Source of the DNA: Icerya purchasi | Taxonomy: Eukaryota; Arthropoda; Insecta; Hemiptera; Monophlebidae | NCBI GenBank assembly: GCA_039619475.1 | Contig: CM077116.1 | Span: 179,457,863 to 179,521,862, forward strand | Length of the DNA stretch: 64,000 nt | Direction of reading: 5' to 3' | Part shown: piece by piece, positions 1-11,979 of the stretch | How positions within the stretch are numbered: position 1 is the stretch's first letter | Layout of the letters: each line of letters begins with the position of its first letter | Made by a program: the position numbers and the translations under genes | The notes under the pieces: model-generated | Databases searched by the model: none | The model's input: the letters and a program-made list of their open reading frames with translations, nothing else | What the model was told of the DNA's origin: nothing

Positions 1-797
1 ATTTTGGTGGAAAAGGAGAACATTGGAAAAAGAAATTTCTCTGGCTGATAAGGAATTATTGAGCAATCATCGAGTGCCATCAGCAACAGTTTTGTAAATA
101 ATAACTTATATTTTACAATAATTTATACGAGACTGAAAACATTTAACGAAACGAACTCGTATTAGAATGAAGCAGCCTACGCTGTAAATAAATAGGGTAA
201 ACTAAACAATATGTATACAGAGACGTTCCAAAAAGAATTAAATTAATTAAATGCCGATTACAAATATTGATTTATTTATTTATTTTTTAAATTGATGACT
301 ATTCGGTATTATTTTAAAATTCTTTTTACGATTCCGAAACTTTTATATTCTTTTCATCTCCGAAACTGAAATTTTGTCCGGAAATCGAAGAAAATTTTGA
401 CGTCAAAAACTAAATCTGTGTTTTAAAATTTTCCTAAAATACCGATTAAAAAAACATTTTTGGGAGGGTTAGATATCCTTATCCTGTGTGTAATTATGTT
501 CATTACAAGTAAATCGGACGCGTGTAAAATATACACACTGAAAGCCCTATACTTCTACGGTTTCTCTGTGTCCCAAAAATCTCTTTCTCGGGCTGCGCAA
601 TTCCATTGGACATTATTGATTTTCCTCTTATTTCTCCCGCACGCGTTAATTTTTAATGAAACAAAAGAACAGGGGGTCACTATTATTTTTATCTTCTCAG
701 CCTTCAACTTTGCAGAATCGTGATCAATTTTTACAAATGAATTAACGACACTGGTGTATCCTGAGAGTCTATCGTTTGCATTTCTTTTTTTATCGTT
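1..797. other. AT-rich DNA, no gene recognised
   Basis: I see no coding region, RNA gene or repeat that I can support. An open frame at 460-723 (+) is 87 codons long, hydrophobic, and matches no family I know; AT-rich DNA gives such frames by chance. Confidence 0.5.
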
Positions 798-810
798 TTT
801 ATTTCAATTA
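798..810. repeat. Target-site duplication, left copy (SINE)
   Basis: The 13 bases tttatttcaatta here recur exactly at 1096-1108, directly on both sides of the SINE at 811-1095. This is the signature of LINE-assisted retroposition. Confidence 0.85.
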
Positions 811-1095
811 AGTAAAGTAAAGTAAGTCCTATAAACATTTTAACAGGGCGTCGGGGATTGTGAAGTTAAGCTTTCTTCCATAATAGTACTTAAGGTTCTA
901 ATGGATCTGATGAGAATACTGGAGCCGGTTCCTTTGTACTCGGGATCCGCCTTTACTTAGCCAGATTTTTCTGATACCTAATTATTTCAGGCTGGGAAAC
1001 TTGGGAGCGACTTGGAACTGGGACGAGACAAGTCTCGAACCCGTGACCTCTGATTTAGTAGCCAAGCACCTTAACCGCTAGGCTACCACGCTGCC
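811..1095 (-). mobile_element. tRNA-derived SINE, full length
   Basis: Read on the minus strand, the element starts at 1095 with a tRNA-like head. An A-box-like stretch (tagcctagcggttaag) lies near 1085-1070 and a B-box-like stretch (ggttcgagact) near 1041-1031, spaced as in an internal RNA polymerase III promoter. A body of about 190 bases unrelated to tRNA follows, ending in a short (TTTAC)n-type tail near 811-830. A perfect 13-bp duplication brackets it, so both ends are placed precisely. The head is too diverged to be a working tRNA. Body fragments recur at 29402-29476 and 41768-41865, so this is a dispersed family. I do not know its published name. Confidence 0.85.
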
Positions 1096-1108
1096 TTTAT
1101 TTCAATTA
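1096..1108. repeat. Target-site duplication, right copy (SINE)
   Basis: This is an exact copy of 798-810 at the head side of the SINE. Confidence 0.85.
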
Positions 1109-3076
1109 CTATCCGGTTATTTGCCATGTATTCTGCGAGTGCCTTTAGGCTCTTCATAGTCTACTCTTTCCGGTGACTTGATCATTATATGCTCCCTAAT
1201 TTACGTATTCTCTCCATTCTCCATTGTAATTATCGTCGATTTTTGGTGTGTTTTTCTGGTCGCACAAATATCGAAAAAACTAACTGGTTTTCTACCACAG
1301 GTTGCCAGACTTCTCGTTTATTGAAAAAGAAATTCCTCGCTTCTAATTTCTTTACACTTTTTAAAAAGTTACATTTTCGTCGGCTATCTATGCCCCCAAT
1401 TTCAATAGTAACGCGTTGTTCCTTTTGGCCGTATCTGTTCCGCTTAATAATGTTCGATCCAAATCTCGGTTCCTCGAATTTCTTTTATTTCGTCGTTCTC
1501 TTATTGTTTCGATTATATTTTTTTTTTCACTTCTCTTTTGTCCTCTTTCGCTTCTCAATGACGCAGACATCTGTGATGCTAGTTATTCGTCTTCTTGCGT
1601 CCTCTTCATTAGTTCCATTTATTAGAAGTGTAAACGCCTAATTTAATATTTTTAGCTTTTTCAATTTCTTTAGTTTTATGAACGACACAAATGCGATCAA
1701 CGAAATATGATTAATTAAGTAATATTGTACGTATCATTATTGTCTGCGGTGAAACGCTGACTGCTTCGCTATCATTCTGCAAATTATTAGGCTCCTGTGA
1801 TCCGAGTGGTGAGGTTTGGATTAAGTAAATTACAATGAATGTTAAATCGCGAATCATGGAGACCTTCGCCGGTAACGTAGTTTAAAATTTTAAACAGTTA
1901 AGCAAGACGAGATTAACGGTTTTTTTTTGTTTTTTTTTAAATCGATAACTTCTGTAGCAGGTCAGTAATAAATTGCTGGACAAGCAGATTATACTCTGAC
2001 TGACTGCCGATCAAAAATTCTGCGGCTCTCCTTTTTTGAACTCCTTCCCTCCTCAACCTTGCCACCGTGTACTAACCACTTTTTTTCGAGCGATGCATAT
2101 TATTCTAAGCGTCGATCCGCACAATGCCACATTCACCTTCGGCCGACAACACCATCTCATAATTTAGACTGTTTACCGGTTTTTTTTCAATTTTATTTTG
2201 CATTTATTTTACACGCTGAACTGTAATGTACACATGTTAACACTGTTGGTCCAATTCATAAAAGCTGTCGACAGCGTTAGAAGGATCAATACTTGTATCC
2301 GTCATTGTTGGGCTACACAACAAACTACTAAACATTTTAAACAAAACTCGCATCTTATGCAAATAAAATAAGCGAACTTGTTCTGTAATAAAAGCGCATA
2401 CAGGTTCATTTTTAAGACATGCGATTGTCGCGATTTGCACTTAATTTGGACGTTAAGATGAAATTTACACAACATCCCGTTTTTCTCCTCCAGCTACATA
2501 CTTTAGAAATGAACCTATGTAGGTGAAAAATTGATAATTTAACGAATTCGCGGAAACAAACTGATAGAATTCTTTCAGTAACGTGGAGATTACCGTTGCT
2601 GGACTCGTTTAGAAGCAAATAATTTTAGGAGGTACATAAAGTTTTAAAAAAAAAATGTAATTCTCGTTAGAGCCTAATACTAAGAAAAAAATAATAAATA
2701 ATCTTAATTTTACATTTATCAAAAAAAAAAAAACAAAAACGAATTACCTTCGACTTCGAAGGTCTAAAAATAATGGTAAGAAACAAGAAGCTTTACCGGG
2801 GCAGTAATTGAATTAAGGAAGGGGCCTTTCTTAATTACGTTTTTACATATATCCTCTTAGAAATTTTCGAAGCAGCCGAATGCGTATAGACTGATGGCGA
2901 GGCTAATCAGCTTACAGCAGTTATTGTCGATAATAACGCGTATAAAAATGAACTGTTCGCTTCATCGTTGAAATAGCTTTTTTCTTTTCCGCATACCGAT
3001 GAAATCTTTTGAACGATCGATTTCATACGAGGAAATTATTGTTAAACGACCGAGCAATCGGAGCCTCTTATCTATA
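1109..3076. other. Unrecognised AT-rich DNA
   Basis: Open frames overlap on both strands around 1189-1641. The minus-strand translation is rich in Arg, Lys and Glu and interrupted by stops, which could be a decayed retroelement ORF1 or composition bias. I cannot tell which. Nothing else here is supported. Confidence 0.4.
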
Positions 3077-3084
3077 TCCGGGTC
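3077..3084. repeat. Imperfect 8-bp target-site duplication, left (hAT)
   Basis: tccgggtc here against accgggtt at 4960-4967, a 6 of 8 match. Eight bases is the duplication length made by hAT transposases. Confidence 0.6.
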
Positions 3085-4959
3085 CAGGGGCAGCGTAAGG
3101 CGTGGGCGACGTGGGCGACCGCCTACGGCCTCGCGCCTCAAAGGTTTATGAATTAGGTATTTAAAAGCCATGACCGCGACGAAAAAAATTAATTCGTCAT
3201 AAAACGATAAATATAATTAGCAACTCTCCGAACTGTCAATTTTTTTTTTTTTCAGTTCAATTTTAATAAAGTACAATAGATGGATGTCGCGACGTGTCGA
3301 ATTTGAATGTTTCTCTTTCAGTCGTCGATTTATGATCGTTTTGGGCTGCCAGAGTAAACTAATGAAACATATGTGTAAATCACAATAGAAGAAAACTTTA
3401 TCGTATTTCTTGCTGTCGCTGAAACGATTGGAGAATATTGAACCAATGCAATATTGGGAGAACTTGAAAAAAATGACTTAAATATTTAAAACTACCATGG
3501 CCAAGGATACGACAATGGTGCAAATATAGCAGGCGTAAATGGTGGAGTTAAAACTCGAATATTAAATATTAATCCCAGGGAATCTTTTACACCCTCGGGT
3601 TGTCATGGCTGGAATCTACTGCTATTGGTAGACGTACAAAATTCTTCTGTGGCAGCAAAAACATTTTTTGGTTTTATTCAGAAAATTTATTCGCTATTTT
3701 CAAGTTCCAGCAAGCGTTGGAAATTAATCAAAAAAGCAAATTAAAGCTTACTATGAAGCCTTTGTCAGGTACAAGATGGGAAAGCAGAATCGAATCATCG
3801 AAGGCCGTATTATTGCAATTTGATGATGTTGTTGGACGCATCGAAAGCTTCAAATATCAAACTGATTAATCTGACACACTCAGTTATTGCGATTCGGTTT
3901 TCAACGAAATGTTTAATTCAGAATTTATATCATATCATTACACGTATGGTATGAGATATTATTGCGAGTTAATGTTATAAGCAAATTATGGCAATTTGTA
4001 CATGTCCATTTAAGCATTGCTCTTGAATATTTGCGTACATTTTGTAACTGGATTAAAGAACACCGACAAACTGGATTCGAAAAATGCTTGTCTGATGCTC
4101 GTCAATTTATTGAGGAAAGCAGTTATGATCTACCGAAAGACTTTAAAAATAATAAAAGGGTAGCCAAAAAGAAGAAAAGGATGTTCGATTATGAAGGCGG
4201 TGATCAACCTGTACAATCTCCCAAAAGCCGGTATGAAATAGATTTCTTTTTGAATACCCGATTGATTCGATAATAAACAATATGGATTCAAAATTCCTTT
4301 CTTTTAAATAATATTTTAAAAATTCTGGTTTTCTCTATGATCTAAACAAGTTAAAAAGTATATTCCCAAAGAGCAATTAGTAAAAAACTGTCAAGATTTA
4401 CACACTGTTCTGCGAGTGGCTGAGAGCAGCAACTTCTAATGTTACGAATTGTATGAAGAATTAATAACAATGCTCCCCCAAATTTACGCAACTTCATTAA
4501 AGATGTGAAACATCAGCTGCAATACATAACAGAAAATAGCTTGAAAGAAATTTACCCAAATATTTACATAGTGGTTCGAATTTTGCTAACAATACTGGTA
4601 AAGGGTCCGCTGAAAGGAGTTTTTCAAAATTAAAAATAATTAAAAATGATTTACGAAATACAACGGGGATTAGGAAAGACTTTTAGCTTTGCCAAATTTA
4701 TCTATTGAAACAGTTCATGGTATCTAAGCTGAATTACGATACTACTATTAAGGAATTATTCAGTAAGGCTAAAAGTCGAGAATTTCTGTTTCTTTAATTC
4801 ATTTCTTTTAGTTTTTGTCAAATAGTTTGCATTTTTATAAATACAAATTGGACAGTTGCAATAGTTTTTTTGTTTTATAAAATCCGTCTTCTCACGCTAC
4901 CAGAGGGCCTAGCAAAATGTACCTTGCCCACAAAAAATTTAGGTCTTGCCCTGCCACTG
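3085..4959 (+). mobile_element. hAT-superfamily DNA transposon, decayed
   Basis: The left end begins CAGGGGCAGCGTAAGGC and the right end, reverse-complemented, begins CAGTGGCAGGGCAAGAC, so 13 of 17 positions agree, in the CAG-GGC style typical of hAT ends. The ends are bracketed by an imperfect 8-bp duplication, and the interior carries remnants of an hAT transposase on the plus strand. The total of 1,875 bp is short for an autonomous hAT, so part of the transposase is probably deleted as well as mutated. The divergence of ends and duplication indicates an old insertion. Confidence 0.75.
3600..4790 (+). pseudogene. hAT transposase remnant (ZMYM1-like type)
   Basis: The translation falls into pieces separated by stops and frameshifts. 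The first piece (3600-3869) ends with a TRWESRIESSKAV stretch, resembling the 'TRW-S' region of hAT transposases in the class annotated as zinc finger MYM-type 1-like. A second piece (3962-4273) is Lys/Glu-rich and contains TGFEKCLSDARQFIEES. The last piece, near 4555-4800, reads SAERSFSKLKIIKNDLRN, the hallmark of the C-terminal hAT dimerisation domain. Such an enzyme would cut and paste DNA in the nucleus, but the several frame breaks mean this copy is dead. The N-terminal zinc-finger region is not visible. Confidence 0.75.
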
Positions 4960-4967
4960 ACCGGGTT
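4960..4967. repeat. Imperfect 8-bp target-site duplication, right (hAT)
   Basis: accgggtt follows the right end of the hAT element; compare 3077-3084. Confidence 0.6.
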
Positions 4968-5104
4968 AGTAACGTTTCTATTATCAGAATTATTGTAAGA
5001 ATAAACTATACGAGATCATTTTCAAAGGGGGAAAAAAAGCAACTAAAAATAAGGTACTAATGTTGTATAAGAATTACGATAATATCATCTTAAGTTATAT
5101 CACT

Positions 5105-5545
5105 CTGGTATATATTTTCTTATCGGGAGTAATTATATTTTACTTTCCAGTGCATTTTTATTAAATTTTTTTTATAATAAACCTTGAAGTCGGTATTTAT
5201 TTTTTGCAAAAAAACATTTTATTTTACAATTTTTAGCGTTATACTTGAACTTTTTTCTTGTTAAAAACCAATTACGACGACAGATCGTTGATCGAAATAA
5301 CGAGGCTACGAAATCTATCTTCCGACAATGAAGGCCACACATAATACACCTCGAACATTATTAAGGATAAATCAAAAACTACTGGTCAGATCTTAATCAA
5401 ATTTAAATGGGAGAAGCACCAGCTTTCAAATAATAGAAGAATCGTTGAAATCGGTTCACCTAGAAAACATTTCTGAAGTAACACACATAAGAAAAAAAAT
5501 ACAGTCGAATTGAGAACCTCCTTCTTTTTTTGAAGTCGGTTAAAA
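5105..5545. repeat. Dispersed insect-type repeat
   Basis: The left part (5105-5240), with the core cttgaagtcggtattta, has diverged relatives at 34050-34135 and 56455-56580. The right part ends with a stretch reading cagtcgaattgagaacctcc followed by tgaagtcggtt, which I recall as a very common dispersed repeat in insect genomes; this is from memory and unverified. The phrase ttgaagtcggt occurs at both its left part and its right end, in direct orientation. The element class is unknown. Confidence 0.55.
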
Positions 5546-8500
5546 AACCCCTAAATTCAATGTATTTAGAAAAGAAAAATTATACGTTTTACTGTTGTTC
5601 TTTTTCTGTTTTTATTAAATTTAAAACAAAGTTCTATTCCGTAATACACTTACTACATTCGATACGACATTATTTTTCGAGGCTACTTTGCAAATCTCGT
5701 TTTAAACCGCCGTTTAAATATTTAAAAATAGACTGTAATATCTCCAAAAATTTGTGTGCCGTTTTTTTCGGGAATACTTTGAAAGTTACACACGGACGAA
5801 TAAATTTTATTACTTTTACCATTTTATTCAAATAAAAAGTGAAAGAAGTAACAAAAAAAAAGAAGAAAATCAACCGCAAAATCCGCATTGGTAGACCGTG
5901 CAATCGGTAGGTAACAGTGTGATACATGAAAATTGCACAGGATTCCGTTGTCTCCAGAAATCGTCGGTTGCCCTGATTACTAATCAATATTTATTTTTAT
6001 CAATGCGAAAGATGGAGAGACGTTGGTCATCTGCCTCTTTTTGCCGCTGCAGACATCAAAGGGTACTAATAGATCAAGTCACTGATATTAGATGATTTGT
6101 TTAACGGTTAGCAGTTGGTTTTTACCTAGAGTTAGCTTTCGCCAAGAAAAGTCTTCTATTAAAGAGGAAAAAATACGTAAAAATGCCCCGCAGAATTTTA
6201 TATATTTTAATAGGAACCGAGCAATAAACTCGCGCGTATTTTAACAGCCCGGTAGTAATAAACGATTACTAGGATTGTTTGTTTTTTTTGACCCATTATC
6301 TAAACCATTTGGACACTTTCAGCACAAATTTATTCTATACCGACACTAACCTTCTTATTTCAAATATATAAATGGAATACAAAAAAAAGTAAAATAAATA
6401 AAAATAAAAGCAGGATAAATAAATAAAATAAAATAAAATAAAATAAAATAAAAATTAATAAACAGATAAAATAAAATAGAATAAAAAAATGGTTAAACCA
6501 CGGTATAACTACAATACACGGTGGGATCAAGCGTATGCGATTTTTCCTTGTGACGTCGCTGGAGACCGCTGAAATGGGGTCGCTATTGTATGTCAGTGCC
6601 TTAGTGCATTACTCTTTTTATTGAGAAATACAGTTATTATTACTCAAGCGCTGTTTCACTCTTTTCACTGTCAGGAGTCAGATGTACTTCGTCGGCGGTT
6701 CTAAATAATTTCATTTTTTTTTTTTTTTGTAATTATTTTACAAAACCGTAAAAAAAATGTTTTCTTTCTTTTTTTCGTCCAGTAAAAATGATTATTAATA
6801 GTTGTAATATTTTAAATTTTATCTATTCCGAATTGTTTGTTGCCGTGAGTTTTAATTATTACATATTAAACGATACAACTGATAAGTATTGCGTGAAAAT
6901 GAAGGTAATTAAAATAAAAATTATAAAACTTCCCCTCATAGAAAACAGAAGCAATGTATCGGGGAGTAATAATAGAATAGCCAAAAAAAGAAAAAAAAAA
7001 AAAAAAAAAACCTAGCCGGGTGTAATTTTTTTCAAATGATAGTAAATAGGGGGACGTTGCTGATTTATATTTTTGGGTCGCGAGTAATTTTAATATTTAT
7101 GATGAAATACTATATAAGATGCGGAATAAAATCCGTGTATTTACTTGACAAAAATATTTCAATACGATATTGATGAGCGTTTAATAATTGTATGCACTTT
7201 ACATAAATCATCTAACTTATCCTGATAAGAATTTAATGTACGCAAGAATAGTGAAGACAGTTTATCGCCGAACTAAATAAATTTTAATACGTCGCAGCGT
7301 AGAGAAAAATTTCTTTTCCCCGTTGCCGCTGATGCACATGTATGGTCGTTGACAATAGAAGTAACTTTGTTTCCGACTGCTGAATTTTTAAAATCGTCAA
7401 TAGCATTAGACAAATTTGAACAATCCGTTTATATCTAAAACATTTTAATTTCAGCTTTTAGAACGTTTTTTTTTTCAGTCATCTTTTTCGGACTTGAAAT
7501 GCACGGGAGTATTCCTTAAAAAGCCAACAGAACCGTTCTTCCATTTCTTTACAAAAGCCATCCAGAGCTTTGAAATAAACTGTTCTATAAATCTCGTTCA
7601 GACTAGGCCAGTAATGCGGTTTATTTTAGAAATACTCCCTTTATTTCCTGAACATTTTCGAAGTTTTACACACATTCCGCAAGTCCGACTTTTTCAGTGT
7701 ACTTGTTTACGTTTTCTCTCCTCTACAAAAATTTAGTCCAACTTTATTAATTCTTTATAACGCTATCTTGTATGGCTAAATTAAGCGAACGCTGCGCTAA
7801 CGGTTGCGATTATTGTTAATATATCGGGGCACGCATATAATGTTTATAGTACTCGTATCGGTAGCGTTATTTTGCGCGTATTAACGAAGTCAAATTGAAA
7901 ACATTTCTAAACATCACCGTAAAGTATTAAACGTTTATTAAATCAATATTTTCTGGCAATCTTTATCAATCTTCGTATAAAATAAGCGGATAGTTTGAAA
8001 ACTCTACAAACTGCAACTTTTAACGCCGATTAATTATCCCACGCCTCTCCTCGTGTCAACAAATTCTTTAGTAGTCGATATTTAAAAGCACGTGTTGCAC
8101 ATCCGGCTCCTATTAAAATATGTGTCGCTGTCTTCATGTTTATGGAACAATGGCTTATTATTTCAGCTGATCTTTTGGCTATTAATTAATTGCTTCGATT
8201 TTCTCCTCCATTTGATCACATATGTTGTTCGTACTAGTTAATTTTTAGCTTACTTAGCTTTTTTTTCCAGTAATATTGGCACGTATTAATGGAATAAGTA
8301 GTTTCAAAATTAATAATGAAACTGTTAAACTTTACATAACGCTTCAGAGAGGAATAACAAAAAAAAAAAAAACAAAAAAACTATACTGACTAGTTCTGAC
8401 CGAAATAAAATATTACACGGTTAAAAGGCAAGTATTGAAAAATAAGGACAACTTACGTCCACGTTGATTGTAAAGCCTTTAATTTTACACAATTATGTAT

Positions 8501-9322
8501 TTTTCATTATAGCGTTAAGGCGATAATCAATTAGATAATTAAAAAGAGACTACATACGTCATTTTCTGAAGGGGTTTCTTCATTTTCGTCAGCACTCAGT
8601 CCAAGTAAACATCGTATGGTGCACACCCAACATGAACGTGGATTAAAAACGAATCTTAATAAACAGAACACGAATAATTCCATAAAATTTAAATGAAAGC
8701 GAAAGTAATAAGTAATCGACTATTATGGCTATCGAAGAAAATTTAATCGCTAGTTTATTGTTGACTGCAATATGTTCAGACTATAGTTTACAATTTCAGC
8801 GGCTTTTCTTTTTCTTTTTATTTTTATTAAAACGAAAGAAATTTGTATAATACTTTCTTTTTTCTTTTTTTTTTTAAAGAGCGAATAAAGAATCATCAAG
8901 TAGACTGAATGATTGAGTTGCAATGAGTTTTAATGAGATTTTTTTTACAAAAAAAAAAAATAAATTTTTGGTTCATTAAAGTTTTTACAACTGACTGTTT
9001 CTTTGCAGTAAAACTGACGCATGTGAAATATCAGAAGTGTTAACTTTATTGCATACAGGCACGCAGGTGGAATAGAAGGAGGCAAGCGAGTTCGAATATC
9101 CCATTATATATGGGACTTACACTAATTAATAGTCTTGTCTAGGATAAAAATTAAAAATCAAACAAAAACAAAAATTCATATTTAGATTTCTTACTATTTA
9201 ATTAAAAAGTTAGCTAAACAGTATTACTAATAGTAATCAATGCTAAGTCAAAATGAAAAAAAAGAATTAAAGTTAATGAAATATTTAAAACTTATTTAAG
9301 CATTAGTAAAATAAGTATGAAT

Positions 9323-9323
<1 letters not shown>
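5546..9323. other. AT-rich DNA without recognised gene
   Basis: This stretch holds simple sequence, including (AAAAT)n at 6421-6455 and several A or T runs, plus open frames of up to about 100 codons that match no family I know. I see no coding region. Confidence 0.45.
6421..6455. repeat. (AAAAT)n microsatellite
   Basis: About six tandem aaaat units stand in a longer stretch rich in aaataaa. Confidence 0.85.

Positions 9324-9374
<51 letters not shown>
9324..9374. repeat. (TA)n-(GT)n compound microsatellite
   Basis: About twenty TA dinucleotides are followed by four GT dinucleotides, running straight into the left arm of the inverted-repeat element at 9371. Confidence 0.9.
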
Positions 9375-9994
9375 ACAGTATGTGCAGATAACAACGAAAT
9401 TGTACAATTCAAGGAATGAGCCCAAAATTGAACATTTCGTGAATTGTATAACACTAATTTGCTATCTATGAAATGTACATAATGATTTTAGCTTATTTTA
9501 TGCATCGCATTATTCAGGTAATTACAGGAAAATACAAATTTAAAATAAATTACTTCGTATTTATTTTTTATTATTTAAAACGTAACACTACGCTGCATTA
9601 ATTGTAGGTAATAATAAAAAATATAAATAATTAAGCAAGTAAGTGAATGAAATTAAAAGTTACATGAATCAATTCTGTTTTGTTTCCTTTTCTTCTTTGG
9701 TTCGCATCATTTTTATATTAACTTAGAAGTGGCCGAACGGTTTAAGGTCAGATCGAAAAAAAAAAGAAAAAAGAAAATTACATGAACAGCACAATACACG
9801 ATATGAACAAAAAAGTATTATAACAGTTCAAAAAAATATTTTGCGCCATAAAAATTTATTGAAAATTTTTTTTTACTTAGAAAATACGAGTATTATACAA
9901 TTCATGAAATGATCAAACACAGTGTTAAACAATTCACGGCATGTGAAATTTTTCATTTATTTATAAATTGTGCAATTTTGTTATCTGTGTACAC
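9371..9994. mobile_element. Inverted-repeat (MITE-like) element
   Basis: The left arm (9371-9454) runs from gtgtacag through cagataacaacgaaattg to gtgaattgtataacac. The right arm (9922-9994) read in reverse carries the matching gtgtacacagataacaaaat through gtgaattgtttaacac. The arms are diverged and contain small gaps. No open frame lies between them, so this fits an old non-autonomous element of about 620 bp. I could not place a target-site duplication because a microsatellite abuts the left end. Confidence 0.5.
9725..9770 (+). repeat. tRNA-like A-box fragment with A-rich tail
   Basis: The stretch gtggccgaacggtttaagg resembles the D-arm and A box of Leu/Ser tRNAs and runs quickly into an A-rich tail. 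No B box follows. It could be a truncated tRNA-derived retroposed fragment or a chance match. Confidence 0.3.
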
Positions 9995-11979
9995 CGTACG
10001 TTCACGATTGTATGTGTCTGCGCACGCGTGTGTTGGGTGTATGAAAGAGTAAATCTTATGTAAATAATGTAATGCATGTATATTAAAAAACAATTACTTG
10101 AAATAAATGTAAATTGCTATTATGCTTTCAATTGTTTCGACAATCATCGCATCAGTAACCGAGTGAAAGTAAATAAGGAATTAATATTTTAACTGGAATA
10201 TTGGCAATTTTAATTTCAAATAATTAAACAACACTAAAATTTACGAGTATTCCATTAAGAGAAAAATCGGAATAACTTGTTTACGTGCAATGTATCTGTG
10301 TACTAGGGTGAAGGAACTCTTCATTCAAATAATCAATAACAGTATTTATTTACACACCCTTTGACGTTTTCTTCTGGAACGCGAACTCGAAGCCGCTTAT
10401 AAGTTACGCAACCGTCTCTGTCCGATACTTTTTTGAAGTACTGCTGCAAATATTACATTATTCGTGATTTTATTTAACGTGGAGAAAAAGTATCTTCGCT
10501 AAATATAGTTTTAAATACCGCAAATGAATTTTCTTTTAAATTTTTTCTATCTACAAAAAAATAAATAAACAATAAAAATGAACAGTTAATAATAAAAATT
10601 CGAAAAGAGCAGGAAACTAGTTGTGTTATAAAATCTGATTTAGTAGGCTAGCATAATAATATATACTAGTGTTCGCCCATTGGTCGAAATTCGACCATAA
10701 TTATTATTAAAAATTCGAAAAAAACATATATGAATTTGCATATTTCCAAAAATTTTCTTTCTACTCTTATACATTCGCACATTCATACACTTTTATATCC
10801 TACTTAAAATACGAAGCAGTTCAGTACCCCATTATAATTGAATAAAAAATAAATTCAATAAAATAACAGTAAATCACAATTTAACAAACCCTCATTTATT
10901 GATATTAAATTACACCCTAAAACTGAGTACACTGAAGAAAAGCCAATAATGATGATTGTCAAGAAATATTAAAACATTTTAATAAGAACAGATTTACTGG
11001 CTATTTTCTTTTAGCATTTTTTGCATTAATTTTTTATTTGAACAAAATAAAAAAAATGTTTCAAAAATTTTTTCACTGATAACACGTCAATAGTTACTAA
11101 AAAAAAAAAAAAAAAAAAAAAAAGGAGAAAATTGGTTAATAAACAGAGGAGAAAATCCTACTGAACTGTTTTGTCTTTTCCTATTTATTATATATAGATA
11201 TTTTCTCTCTACTTATTTAGCTCAACATTTTTACACCTTTCGTCTTTATTTTTTTTTTACTTCAGTTCATTTTTTGTTTCTTCTTCTTTTCTTACCTTTA
11301 TTTATCCTTGGTGCCGAGGACAGAACTTCTTTATATTATAATTAAGGGCGCGATGTTCCCTACCAATTATTTTAGGCGGCATTTTTAGAAAATTTTGAAA
11401 TATATAGATTTAGTTTTTAACCAAATTTTGGATCAGTTCAAGCACTTTAGAACGTCGACGAAATTTTGGTTTCAGCCGAAAGATTATAAAATTGCGGTCA
11501 CAGATTTGCTGAAACGTAAAATGAATTTAAGTAATACAATTGTTGTGATACTGTGTCGGTGAATTTAAACAAAAAGTCAACATTTCTAATCGGCATTCAT
11601 AAATTTTACACACGCCCTTTAACTATGAAACTTTTCTCCGATCAGAATTATCAGAGGAAAGTACGAGTTCGTTTTCTAAGAAAAATTTATTCGCTGTCTT
11701 TTCGGATTTTATATTATTTTCAATTCGTCATGAGTTATACGAGAACGCGACAAAGCGGAGTTGTGTGTTTATTGCGTTTCCAATATGAGATTACCATCTT
11801 ACGTTGCTTTCAATAGCTAAATTATTATTTCAAAATGAATGAAACCTTAAGTTTTATCAGATAAAATGTTAAACAGCCGATTAAAAGGACGGCTGTTTCT
11901 CAGAATAGTAACATGTAGTGGTAGCAGTATGCAGAAATTGGGGTCCTAAAAGGAAATACCGAAAACAGTGAAAATGGGC
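9995..11979. other. AT-rich DNA without recognised gene
   Basis: It holds a 17-base palindrome at 10681-10697 and an A run of about 25 at 11099-11123. I see no coding family in it. Confidence 0.45.

Noticed and set aside
1031..1095. Functional tRNA gene on the minus strand
   Set aside because: The acceptor and anticodon arms do not pair properly and the unit continues into a SINE body bounded by a target-site duplication.
1388..1641. Overlapping open frames on both strands as a possible gene or LINE ORF1
   Set aside because: Charged, low-complexity translation with stops and no recognisable motif.
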